DNA of 64,000 nucleotides from Opisthorchis felineus (Eukaryota > Platyhelminthes > Trematoda > Opisthorchiida > Opisthorchiidae). Position 1 is the first letter of the stretch, and each line of letters begins with the position of its first letter. The notes below the pieces were generated by a model that had not been told where the DNA came from, made no database searches, and saw only the letters and a list, made by a program, of their open reading frames with translations. The position numbers were made by a program, and so were the translations under genes. Shown piece after piece: positions 10,227-21,700 of the stretch. The stretch is from NCBI GenBank assembly GCA_004794785.1, contig SJOL01001845.1:7780-71779 (forward strand), in the 5' to 3' direction.

Positions 10227-13200
10227 GTGAGTTTTATATTAGTTCTAGCCAAAACGTTCAATTATCGATTTTGATGGCAAAGCATTTGTCTCCTGCGTTT
10301 CTGACGAGAATCCTATTTGATTCGCAGGGTGGTTGCGGAGTTACCTAGCTGCAAAACGGCTAAATGTCCTTCATAGGCAACTGCTAGAGAAGTCCTTCCG
10401 CTGAGTCATCCACATGTACTAGGGTAGGGCTTGTGGGTGAATTGAGTGGGTATAAAAGAAATTCCACATACTTGAGGTAGCAGCACAGCCCAGAGGGCCG
10501 AATAATAGATAATCGTCCTAAAGAAGTGACTTGCGTGAGTATTTTGGAGAAGAACGATTCGGTAGCTGACCGGGTCATCCAATTTGACGACTGATCTAGG
10601 CGGTATCACCTCGCTTTGGCAGCTTCGCAAGTAAGAACGTACGGCGTCTTGATAGATAGCAGCAGATTTGTGTTTTTCTGTACATTCTATGCTGCGCAGT
10701 GACGGAGCCGGATGCCCCACTAACCATTCCGCGTGTTTGCACACGGCCGTACGTACCGAAAAACGACTAGTACCGGTTAAGCCTCCCACTTCCACTTCTA
10801 CCGCTGTCTTGGACATACCTCAACCTCCCCAGATCAGCGGCGAACGAAACTATGGCATCGCTAACCACCGTACCACATGTAAGCGCTTTTTACAATTGAA
10901 GATGCGAGATGGTTCAGTGGTTACAGCGCGAAGTTACTGACCAGAAGGTCCGTTGTTCGAACCCGACCTCTGCATCTCGACTTCTGTCTAGGCTTGGGCA
11001 GACTAGAGGTATCCTACTTCTCGTTCTTCCTTCGGGCTGCATGGCAGCTAGACACCGAAAGGGTGTTACAGCTGAGTGATCATCTGATTATCAAACAAAC
11101 CTGTCAGAACCGGCTCCTCGAACGCCTGCCTCCCATGTCGGATATAAATACCCACTGAGAAAAGGTATCTAAAGTTTTACTCAGAACCAAAACTTCTGTT
11201 TGCTGTACGACCCAGTCAACCTCATCTAAATAGTGGATCTCTGATAGGACCGTAACTTTGCAGGAGGCCGGGCTACAGATTCTGCCTGGCCGCAACCACA
11301 ACTCCACCTGACGCATCATACGACGCCAGGATAACCTGAGTGTTCATGCAGACCAAGAGGCTTGGTGAGCTCCAAATACCGCAGAAACAAAAGGTGAAAA
11401 AATGCTGAAAAGAACGTCTGCAAGCTGTTCCACTTGATTCGTCCGACTGGTCCTCGGAAGCCTCTGTTCAGCGAAATTGCCCGGGACCAAATTAGCTCCC
11501 TGATATCCAGCTGGGCCAAATACTTCGAACAGCAATTCAGTTGGCCACCTGCTACCTCCAGTCTGGAATACCGGCCTTCAGTGGAAAGGTGGACCGTGAA
11601 TATGGAGGCCCCTTCAGCCTCAGAAGTGTCCGAGTGTATGTTTCTACTAAGGTGTCATCGTGCTCCTGGTCCTGACAATCTTCCACCTGCTCCCTTCAAG
11701 GATGGTGGTGAATCACTCAGTCAGTGCCTGTCTAGCCTGTTTGCGTCCGTCCGGGATGATAGTGTCTATCTTCAAAACAGGGTACTGGCAGTGGATGTAG
11801 TAACCACAGGGGTGTCAGTTTGACTCCTGTTGTAACTAGGCTCCTGCGGTCACTGATTCTTTGTCGTCTTACGACAGCACGCGGGACCTTGGCCCGTGAG
11901 CATCAGGCGAGATTTGGACTGGGTAGAGGCTTCGTTGACCACATCTCCATATTCATTCAGGTCACTTGTACGGACGACTCACAATCTTGGTGTTCCTTGA
12001 CTGCAAAGTGGGAATAATCCGGTGCCTATATTCACCTACTTCTGGGCGTGTAAAAGCATATGGTGGACTTTCTAAGAGCTTTCCCACGAAAGATGGTGTT
12101 CGACAAGAATGGTCACTCTCTCTGTCCTTGTTCTTCTTCGTCATGACGAAATAGTTAGCTGAACGCTAGTGTTCAGACTGTTGCTGGTGAGAACCTTGTC
12201 GATCTGGAGTACGCAGACAATATCGTCCTCATGTTTGAAGACGGAGGCAAAGCACAAACCCTGTGGAATTAACTGACCACCATCATACCGTACTTCGGCA
12301 TGCGCCTTGCACCTTCAAAGTGCAGAGTCGTACTTCGGAATGTGCAGTCTCTGAACAGGTCCCTTACAACTCCCGGAGAAGCACTGCACGTTGGGAAAAT
12401 TTTTTAGATAGCTCGGTAGTTGTATTAGCCCAGACGGAAGTGCACACAATGAAGTCAATGCACGAATCTCGAATGCCCGAATCAAGTTTGCTAACTTGCG
12501 TCACTTGTCGCATCAAAAAGGCATATCACTGGGTCTCAAGGGTCACGTGTACCAGGATACAGCAACGGAGTATTGTTGTATGATGGCCTCTGCGGACAGG
12601 TAATGTGAGGCGTCTTCAGGTTTTTGAGCACTGATGTCTCAGAAGCGTTGCTGTTGTCGGATGGCGTCAATGAACTCGTAACGAAGTAATTAAAAAATGG
12701 TTATTTGGTTGAGCGGTGAGTATTTTGGTCGCGGATTACATCCATCAACTGCAATGTCTTGGCCATGCGCTACGTACCAAATAAACTGGGGGCGAGGTGG
12801 CTCAAGTGGTTAGAGCGCGGATCTACTGACGGGAAAGTCCGCGGTTCGAACCCGGACTCTGCCTGTCGACTTCCCCTGTCTAGGCTTGGGCAATCTGACA
12901 GTATCCCAGCCCTCGTGCTTCCTTCTGATGGCATGGCAGTTAGGCACCGAAAGGGTGCTACAGCTGGACGATTTCGATTTCGAAATAAACTGTGAATGTA
13001 CCATAGTAAAGCATCAGTGCCAACAGGAATGCTGCTTTCTCTGGTGATGCTGACGTCTCGTCGAGGACTCACTGCACGTGTCTGTACGAGCTATAGGTCT
13101 GAGATTCTGGTTTTCCTCACCATAAGTTTTTAAAATAAACCATGGTTGTACAGCTGCGAAGCATCACTATTGAACACTGATGTTATGCTGTCGATGGTGA

Positions 13201-15714
13201 TGATGACTCAGTTCCGATGCCCGCAGAGGTCTCCTCTCATATTCATACAACAATACAGCCCGAACTGTAGCCCGTTACCCACGTCCATTCAGATTCAGGG
13301 ATATGCCGTTTTGCTGCCAAGGGTATCTCAAATTTGTAAACGTGACCCAAGTCCTTCATATTCATGCGTTGACATCATCTGTCACGCTACAGGCGTAACT
13401 GGTAGAAATTCCAAGATATCATCATCATCATCGACAGCATGACATCAGTGTTCAACACCAATGCTTCACTGCCGTACAACCATGATTTATTTGAAAGCCT
13501 TTTTGTGAAGAAAAAAATAAAGGTGGACGGGGAAGGCACTTAGTGCTAGCTTACTACAATCATTCCGAGGTGCCTACGCCTCCAGACACTCATTCAGGCA
13601 ATCTGGATAGAAACTGACAACAGGATCGCCACTNNNNNNNNNNNNNNNNNNNNNNNNNNNNNNNNNNNNNNNNNNNNNNNNNNNNNNNNNNNNNNNNNNN
13701 NNNNNNNNNNNNNNNNNNNNNNNNNNNNNNNNNNNNNNNNNNNNNNNNNNNNNNNNNNNNNNNNNNNNNNNNNNNNNNNNNNNNNNNNNNNNNNNNNNNN
13801 NNNNNNNNNNNNNNNNNNNNNNNNNNNNNNNNNNNNNNNNNNNNNNNNNNNNNNNNNNNNNNNNNNNNNNNNNNNNNNNNNNNNNNNNNNNNNNNNNNNN
13901 NNNNNNNNNNNNNNNNNNNNNNNNNNNNNNNNNNNNNNNNNNNNNNNNNNNNNNNNNNNNNNNNNNNNNNNNNNNNNNNNNNNNNNNNNNNNNNNNNNNN
14001 NNNNNNNNNNNNNNNNNNNNNNNNNCTGTGAGTATCGCGGGGACACCCCCCAGTATAGCTCAATGGGTCGTTGAGGTGCGCAAACCGTCACACCACGGTA
14101 AGGTCCAGTCTTTTCGTGACGGTGAGTATGACTGAGCTTGGTTGTGGGCCAATTCTAATGACCTAGCCAATTCTTGTGCTTCATCGAGAGTGAGTTCATT
14201 TTGAGCCAGATGTCCTTCTCTGATGATAGCAGACTGAAGTCCGTTGATCAGAGCATGGCCTACACTTTCGTTTTGATGGTCAGTGGCGGACATCGCCTTG
14301 AAATCACAATTTTGGCCAAGGATTTAAGCCTCTGAACAAACTGATCAACGTCTTGACTGGTGTCTTGTTTGCAAGTTTGTAGAAGACGACGAGCATAAAT
14401 TATATTCTTAGGACGAATGTACAACTTTTCAAGTGTACTGATAGCGGATTCCTAATCGCGATAGTCAGCGATGTAAACGTATACAGGTGCATCCACAAGA
14501 TAATCGTTCAGCTGTAACACCCTTCCGGTGCCCAGCTGCCATGCCACCAGGAGGAAGCACGAGGGCTGGGATACTGCCAGGTTGTCCAAGCCTAGACAGG
14601 CTAAGTCGAGAGGCAGAGGTCAGGTTCGAACCACGGACCTTCCGGTCTAACCACTTGAGCATCCACAAAATGGATCAAGGTTTTGAGTTTTTTTTTAGAT
14701 TACGTGATTCGACAGTGCCCAGAAACGTTTGGAAGGTTGGGAACCAATGATTCCAACGTGTTGTGGTGTCTGAAGAATTTGGATCTGTGTCGAAACACTT
14801 GGGTCACAGTAACGGTTCCATTGTATTCTTAGAGAAGTAAATTGTTACGGATGGGGTATCGATCCTGATTGAGCGCGAGAACAAGACTTGATGGCGCTTT
14901 ACTTGTCTGAGAATAGACGTACATAAGCTGAAAGTGAAGGCGAAAGCATGGTTAATATGAAACGACAATGTGAACACAAAGGATAGTCATGACACATGGA
15001 TGTCATACCGTTTCTTTATATCAAAGGGATCGTCTCTCTTGATGAGAAAGCCGGTCTCCATAGAGGGGCTTGTGAACGTACCTCCCAACTGCAATGCCTG
15101 GTTGGGTCGTTCGTGAGACGTGCAGTTTTGCGGCGATGCGTCTGATAGTTATACTACCGCGGTGACCATCTGCCATACTGTCCTCGAGTCCGCTGTGGAA
15201 TTTTGGAGGTAGTTCATGTCAGCTGTATAGCCTATGTCCAGTTATGCGACCTTTCGACATTATTCTGCTCTCTTGGTGCGAGCACACCGCGAAAGGCACT
15301 TCAGGTAGCTTCATCGTATGTTACATTGAGAGGTCTACTATGAAAGGCTTATACATAACAAACGTTTAAAAATCGGGCTTCGGTCTTTGTTGATGCCCCC
15401 ATAGGGTAATGGCAGGCTATTCATGGGCTCCTTGGAAGTAATTTCTTGACGGGGAATACTGTGTATAGTAACCACGGTCTTTCTCTACATAGGCAGCGAC
15501 TCGCCTCGCTTACAACCGAGATGGCTCAGTGGTCATGGTGTGAACTTACTGACCGGAAGTTTTGTGGTTCGAACCCAATCCTGGCGTCTTGACTACTCCT
15601 GTTTAGGCTTGGGCAACCTGACAGCATCTCAGCCCTAGTGCTTCTTTGGGGTTGCACGACAACTCGGCACCAAAAGTGTGTTACAGCTGAACGATTACTA
15701 TTATTACGATGACC

Positions 15715-15752
<38 letters not shown>

Positions 15753-18700
15753 CCAGCTGCTCGCTCCGGTTATTGCACTTTATTGTTGAGGGTACATTGT
15801 CAACTCGTCTGCATTTGTTCCATTGACTTCTGCTAGTAAATCGGAAGGAAAATTGCGGCACTCACCGGCAACCACGTGCCATCTTCCCATTTACTTGATC
15901 AAACCAAACTCCCGATTCATTGTTTATTCAACGAGCTGGTATCCAAGGCCACTTACCTCAGGAATTCCAGTAATATCGCCATGACAGATATACATAATGA
16001 TACATCATCAGCTGTAAAATCCGCGTACTTGTCGCGCAGTGGTTGTAGCTGTCACAATTTCGTCCATCAATGATTTGGGGAAGTAGGGTAGGTAGCTGCG
16101 CATTGGAGGCGGGAGCTGATAAATTAGTGCATACATACAGGTCTGTCAGTGGACTTTTAAGTGGGGGTATTGGGAAGGAAGCTATGCATTGAAGACAATA
16201 GCTTGGATACACAGGCACCATTGATAGCGCGACTGGGCCATGTCTGACAATGTCTCTAACCATTGATGTGTCCTGTCTCGGGGTCCCCATCCAGGGAGAC
16301 GGCAATGACCAGCGCAGCTGAGTTTGCTGGTAATGGCTTTCATACTTCGTTGCCAACTCAGTGTTTGACCTCCCCTGACTCATTTTCACCCTTCGCGTGG
16401 TTCTGCTGAAAGAACCCTTCGAGGAAGTCCGTCGACTGGCATACGGAGCACGTGACCAAACCAGCGCAACCTGTGGAGTATGATCGGTTCATCTATCGTG
16501 GGCGAGTCATCTCTTCCAAAAACCATTCAACATACTTCGGCATTACTGATCCGGTGTTCCAGACTCGGGCAATGCTCCGATGGTCAAACACTGGAGGTCT
16601 TTTGACGTCCTCGGCGCGCAGCGGCCAGGTTTCTAACCCGTATAATAACATGGAGCGCACCGCAGCATTGTAAACTCGACTGTTGATAGATAAACTGATG
16701 TCACACCTACGTCACAGGCGATGCAGGTTAACGAAAGCTGCTCTGGCCTTCCCAATCCGGATGGAAATATCATCGTTCGCGAGACCACCGGGCCTGATAC
16801 AGCTGCCAAGGTGGGCAAACTTGTCTACTACCTCAATCGGTTCATCCGCAAACATGAGGCTAGGGTTGGACCCTACCAAGTCTTGCAGTAGCACTTTACA
16901 CTTTGCAGGTATGAGGCGCATGCCAAACTGTGAGGCAGAATTATTTAGATTATTTAATATTGTTTGCACTACGGCGATGTCAGATCCAAGAAGAGCTATG
17001 TCGTCTGCGTAGCCGATATCTGTGAGCAAACGCCTCGGGAGCACTCCGACCTCACAGGCATTAGAGTCTGGTAGTGAGTCTTCCGTGATCGTATGAATGA
17101 CGAAGTTGAAGAGGAAAGGTGAAAGAGGACAGCCCTGTCTGACGCCACCTGATGTGGTGAACTCAAGTGGGAGCTTCTCATAGACCTTCACACGTCCGCG
17201 GAAGATGGCGTACAGCCCCTTTAGGAGGTCATGAATTTATGGGGACACCTTTGCTCCGCAGACACTGCCGTAGTGCCTGACGGTCCACAGAGTCGAAGGC
17301 AGCTTTCGAGTCAAGGAAGGCAACCATTGTTGGTTGCTGGAAGCAATTCCGCTGTTCCGGAATCTGTCGGAGATTGAAAATATGATCGATGCATCCTCTT
17401 GCAGGACAGAATTCGGCTTGATTTTCACGGGTCTGTCTCTCCCTGTGTTCAGTCAACCCTAGAAGCATAAGACCAGAGAGGACGTTTGATGCCACACCTA
17501 CCAGGCTGATGCCACGGTGGTTTTTACACAGCGTCCGCGTAACATTTTTGAAGATAAGAATAGCTGTCGACATGCTCCATTCTGCAGGGAATTTCTCTTC
17601 ACTCCATATCCCACCAACAAGCTTTGTTAGATGGGTCACCAGGGATTCTCGGTCTTCTTTGAAGAGTACTGGATAAAGACCGTCCAGTCCTGGTGCCTTC
17701 TCACGTTTCAGCATGGATATGTCGTAGTTTATTTCTTCCGACGGGCGATTAAGATTTACATTCCATTCGCCCGTATGCACTATCTCCACAGGGGGGCGAG
17801 ATGGCTCAGGCGTCGGAGCGCGAATTTACTGACCGGAGGGTCCGTGGTTCGAACCTGACCTCTGCCTCTCTACTTCCCCTGTCTAGGCTTGGGCAACCTG
17901 GCAGTATCCCAGCCCTTGTGCTTCCTTATGGTGACATAGCAGTTAGGCACCGAAAGGGTGCTATAGCTGAATGGTTTTTTACTATCTCCAGAGACTGTGT
18001 CGCGGGAGGCTAGCTAAATTGTTCTTCGAAGTGTTCTGTCCATCTTTACGGTCGACGCTTTTGCGAGTGAATTAATTTGCCGGCTTTTTCACCCATCGCT
18101 TCACTGACCGTTGCTCTCCTAGCGCCAGTCAATTGTATCAGTTGGTACAGAACACGGCTGTTTCCGGTAGCGAAAGCCTTCTTCGTCTCTCGAGCTTTCG
18201 ACGTCCACCAGAGCTATCGGTCTTTCCTCAGACTCTTCACTATTTAGCGTTTGAGGGATTTGCGTTTGCCGTCGTACTCGTTGCCTACTGGTATGGATTT
18301 CCTGGCATCAATCAGGACTAGCGATCTCCACGATATCCAGTGGTCATTTGGTTGTATCAGAGAAGTCGGATAGACAGCACTGAACGCCGCTTACATAGCT
18401 CATTTCACACTTCGCCACGCTTCATCCATATGCTCACTGCCAGTACAGTAGTGGTTTACTGTGGAGAGTTGTTGAGCTGGCTCAGATCGATGCTATGGTA
18501 GTTCTTCGAAGGTGGTGGATTGGCATGCTTCTTGCTGACGTGCGAGGGCCTGAGGGAAAACGGACTGTCAGGTGTGCACGCACCATGGCGTGATCGGAAT
18601 CAAGTTGTGTGCCCCAGAAGGAACGGCAGTCTTGAATTGTGGCTCTCCACCGGTGGCTGATGGCCACGTGATCTAACTGGGTCCACGGTTGATTTGCAGT

Positions 18701-21700
18701 TGGTGGCCGCCAGGTTACGCGATGCGAACGTTTATGCTGAAAGTTCGTACTGACCAGAAACAATTGATGATCAACACACAATTGGAGGGGTCGCTCTCCG
18801 TTGTGTGTGCGACGAGCATCAATTCCGAATCAACTGCCCCAATGTGATTCTAAGGAGCTTAGACGACCGACTTGAGCATTCACATCGCCCGCAAGGATCA
18901 CACTGTCAGTGCTCCTTGCTTGACAAATAGGTCCGGATAACTCGCGATAGAAAGTATCCTTTTCAGCGTCAGAACTGCAGTCGGTTGGGGCATAAGGCAA
19001 CATTACAAACAGGCACCGTTTTTTATATCTAGAGGCATTGAGCAAAGATGGCGCAAAGACGACTGTTCACTGGGATCCAATCCAGCAAAGCGCGTTCAGC
19101 TCTTGGACTGAGTGCAACTTCCACGTCATATATTTCACGCTTGGGTCCTGTATGCTTGTTTCAGAGACACAGCATACACCAATTTTGGGGGAGTATAAGG
19201 TTTCGGCGAGCATTGCCTGCTTGCGAGTCTGACATGGATTACGGACATTAAAAGCTTCTATATAGAAAGGATCTTGTGGATTTAGAAACGTGTTGCTTTG
19301 TATATTGTTAATAGGCAGCTCGGCGCATAAGGCCCATCGGTCAGATAACTGACAGTCAAGTGACCCAGCAACATTTGCTTGTGTAGTTGGCAGGGGTTGT
19401 ATAGGGCCATCGGTGGACAAAGAACTGTGCGGGAAAATGATGGTTCCCATTTGCCCAGGCCGAGGAGGGGTGTTTGGTTGAGGTATCCCACCTTTAGCCT
19501 TTGACTCGAAAGTCAGTGGGCAATGGGCGGATGTAGGTTTTTTTCGGGAACCCTGCCCGGAGCCGATGGCTGAATAGTCTAACCTGCTCGGCTGCATGGG
19601 GTTGGCCTAACCCGAGAGCACAGGGGGTAAGACATTATTATATCTTTCCCAATGCAGCTGCGTGCTTTTTAAGCAACACTAGACCCTTTGGTTTTAAAAG
19701 TGCTTTGACCGTATTGAATAATGCGGCAGTGGTCACGGTCAACCGTTGGGCGATCAGTGTGCGGTTTTTATGGCCGACCTTTTCTAGCCCTTCCTTCCTC
19801 GGGGGAAGGCAGCATTGCTGCTTCCATGAATATGGACATGCTGGTTGCCTGGGGGAAACACATTTCTGCCTTCACACTCCTATCTCAGATGACACTTTGA
19901 CATTACCCCAAACTGCCTCGTAGCGCGATTACTCGTAGTACGCGATCTCGCTGCCGTTGGTCTGACTGCTCCCCTTTGGCCCTACTGGCATGGTTGCACA
20001 TTGTGGAACGAAGTTCCAGCCAGTGTAGCCAGCGGGATCATTGCAGCACTCAAGCCCGACCACCATTTCAGGTAGACAGCTTTAGTTCGGGCCATGACAG
20101 ATACTCAGTTGTCATCGCGGTTGGTCTTGGCTAGGTGAGTTTTTAGTGACCTTAACGACCAGTTAACAGCCTGACAAGAATATTGTTTCGTTGTTGTATA
20201 GTGTGTCCACTTGATACGTAATCGAAAAACGGGTGTGGTGAATGTCTAGCTGTATATACTTGCCGTTTACTTTACGGTGACGTTCTACCGGAGAATGGTA
20301 AGTCGGCTGCAAGGATATACCTGATAAGGTACGGCAATGTTGGATGCACGGTAATATGTGTAAGATCGATGTCCCCAGCTCTACACGGCTTTTTTTCAAG
20401 GATGCACTTCTAGCCGTTTCACAACCAAGTACAGGCTTCAAAGTGGCAGGATGGTGTGGAGAGCAGAACTGTCGCGGAGTCGATGGAGCATGGGTCGATC
20501 TCATCAGCCCACTCCATCATATCTGTTGGTCGTTCGAGTTTGCTTCTGTCCGGGGGCCAGCCGTTCTTAGCAGCCGAACACCACGTTGATTGGACGGATG
20601 TCACCTGTTTGCTACGAACTAAATTAAGCCATTCTCTGATTGCTCAACATGTCAGCCAATCTGAATCGAGCATTTATAGCTCGTCGCCTCTCGCCTCACG
20701 AAGATTCTAGCGTGACCTTTGGAACATTCTGTGATTACCCTATAAATACAGTTGTAATAATCCTCCGTTGTCTCCATAAAGGACTGTCTCGAGCTACCGT
20801 ACCTTTTAATATACCATAATGGGCGGGCAGAAAGCCAAGGACCGACATAGAAGTTGCACCACCGTTTGCAGTACACAACAACTTCTCTGGCCCTTGCACA
20901 TTCAGGCGCAACCCGCAGAGCACCAGGGTTTCATAACTGCCGGTAACCGTCGCACGGTTTTTGCGCCAGTTCGGTAGTGCTGAGTACTAACCAAGAGTCG
21001 ATGTTCTCCCCGTGGCGGGGAAAATTCCCTTATGGTGGGGAAACGGGGAAAGCATATAGTATCGTCATTGGGCCCATGTGATATTTTGTATGAGACCCGG
21101 TTTTTGACCGCGCCCTAATTTCACCACTGCCAGAGCTCCGTTAGCCTGTGTGCAACAGAACTTACATCATGGTTAGCGCCGTGGAGCCACTATGAGGAGG
21201 GGATGGACTTGGCGACGACTAGTTAGATGTAGCAGTAAAGGTTTTTACAACTCCATCATGGCGTTCACTCATTTCAGACAGCCACAAATTAAGACCAAAT
21301 GATCGAGCAGCTTGATGTTTTCGTTTTGATTTACACATGTATGGCTTAAAAGGCTACTGAGAAAATCTATACAGACCCACAAATTGGACTGCCTAAAAGA
21401 TGTTAATTGTGAAGAGTTTGTGTGGACTTACGAGGTTTGGCTGTGCTTCACGTCGATTTTGAAAGCCTCAATGACACCGACAAACAGCTCGATTGCTAAA
21501 AACACGAAGCCAGGTGGCTGCCACAGGATATATTCATCTACAATTTGTGAATGATACTGCAGTGTATAAATTTTTTGTCTTAGGGACCCATTAATCTACG
21601 GTTTTCCTTCCTTTCCTCTGTGAATACCAGAATCTGTCTTTCCTGAAATGAGGTTGGAGACAGGTTTCCTTATTAAGTGAATATTTTGTATCTACGCTAG

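Larger units (their letters stand above)
15978..20103 (-). mobile_element. Full-length defective LINE (copy B) with 13-bp target-site duplication in skp1 intron 1
   Basis: Reverse-strand copy of LINE A, nearly identical by eye along about 4.1 kb. The element proper is 15991-20090; GCCATGACAGATA occurs at 15978-15990 and again at 20091-20103, an exact 13-bp duplication that differs from the element on both inner sides. It carries the same endonuclease stops, RT frameshift and embedded SINE as copy A. Differences include a 9-bp deletion near 16580 and lack of the private stop that copy A has before its RT. It lies antisense to skp1. Because both ends match full-length element ends, it arose by target-primed insertion rather than by block duplication of flanking DNA. 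Confidence 0.92.

Noticed and set aside
10406..10816. 136-codon minus-strand frame after skp1 exon 1
   Set aside because: No motif, and its right end overlaps a plus-strand LINE 3' end. Probably chance.
12786..12860. tRNA genes at the SINE heads
   Set aside because: A- and B-box-like words are present, but each continues into the same non-tRNA body and the heads do not fold as full cloverleaf tRNAs by eye. These are SINE promoters.
13590..14091. Two long minus-strand frames across the gap
   Set aside because: They exist only because N codons are not stops. The sequenced left end is the LINE tail [14 protein letters not shown] and the right end is unrelated.
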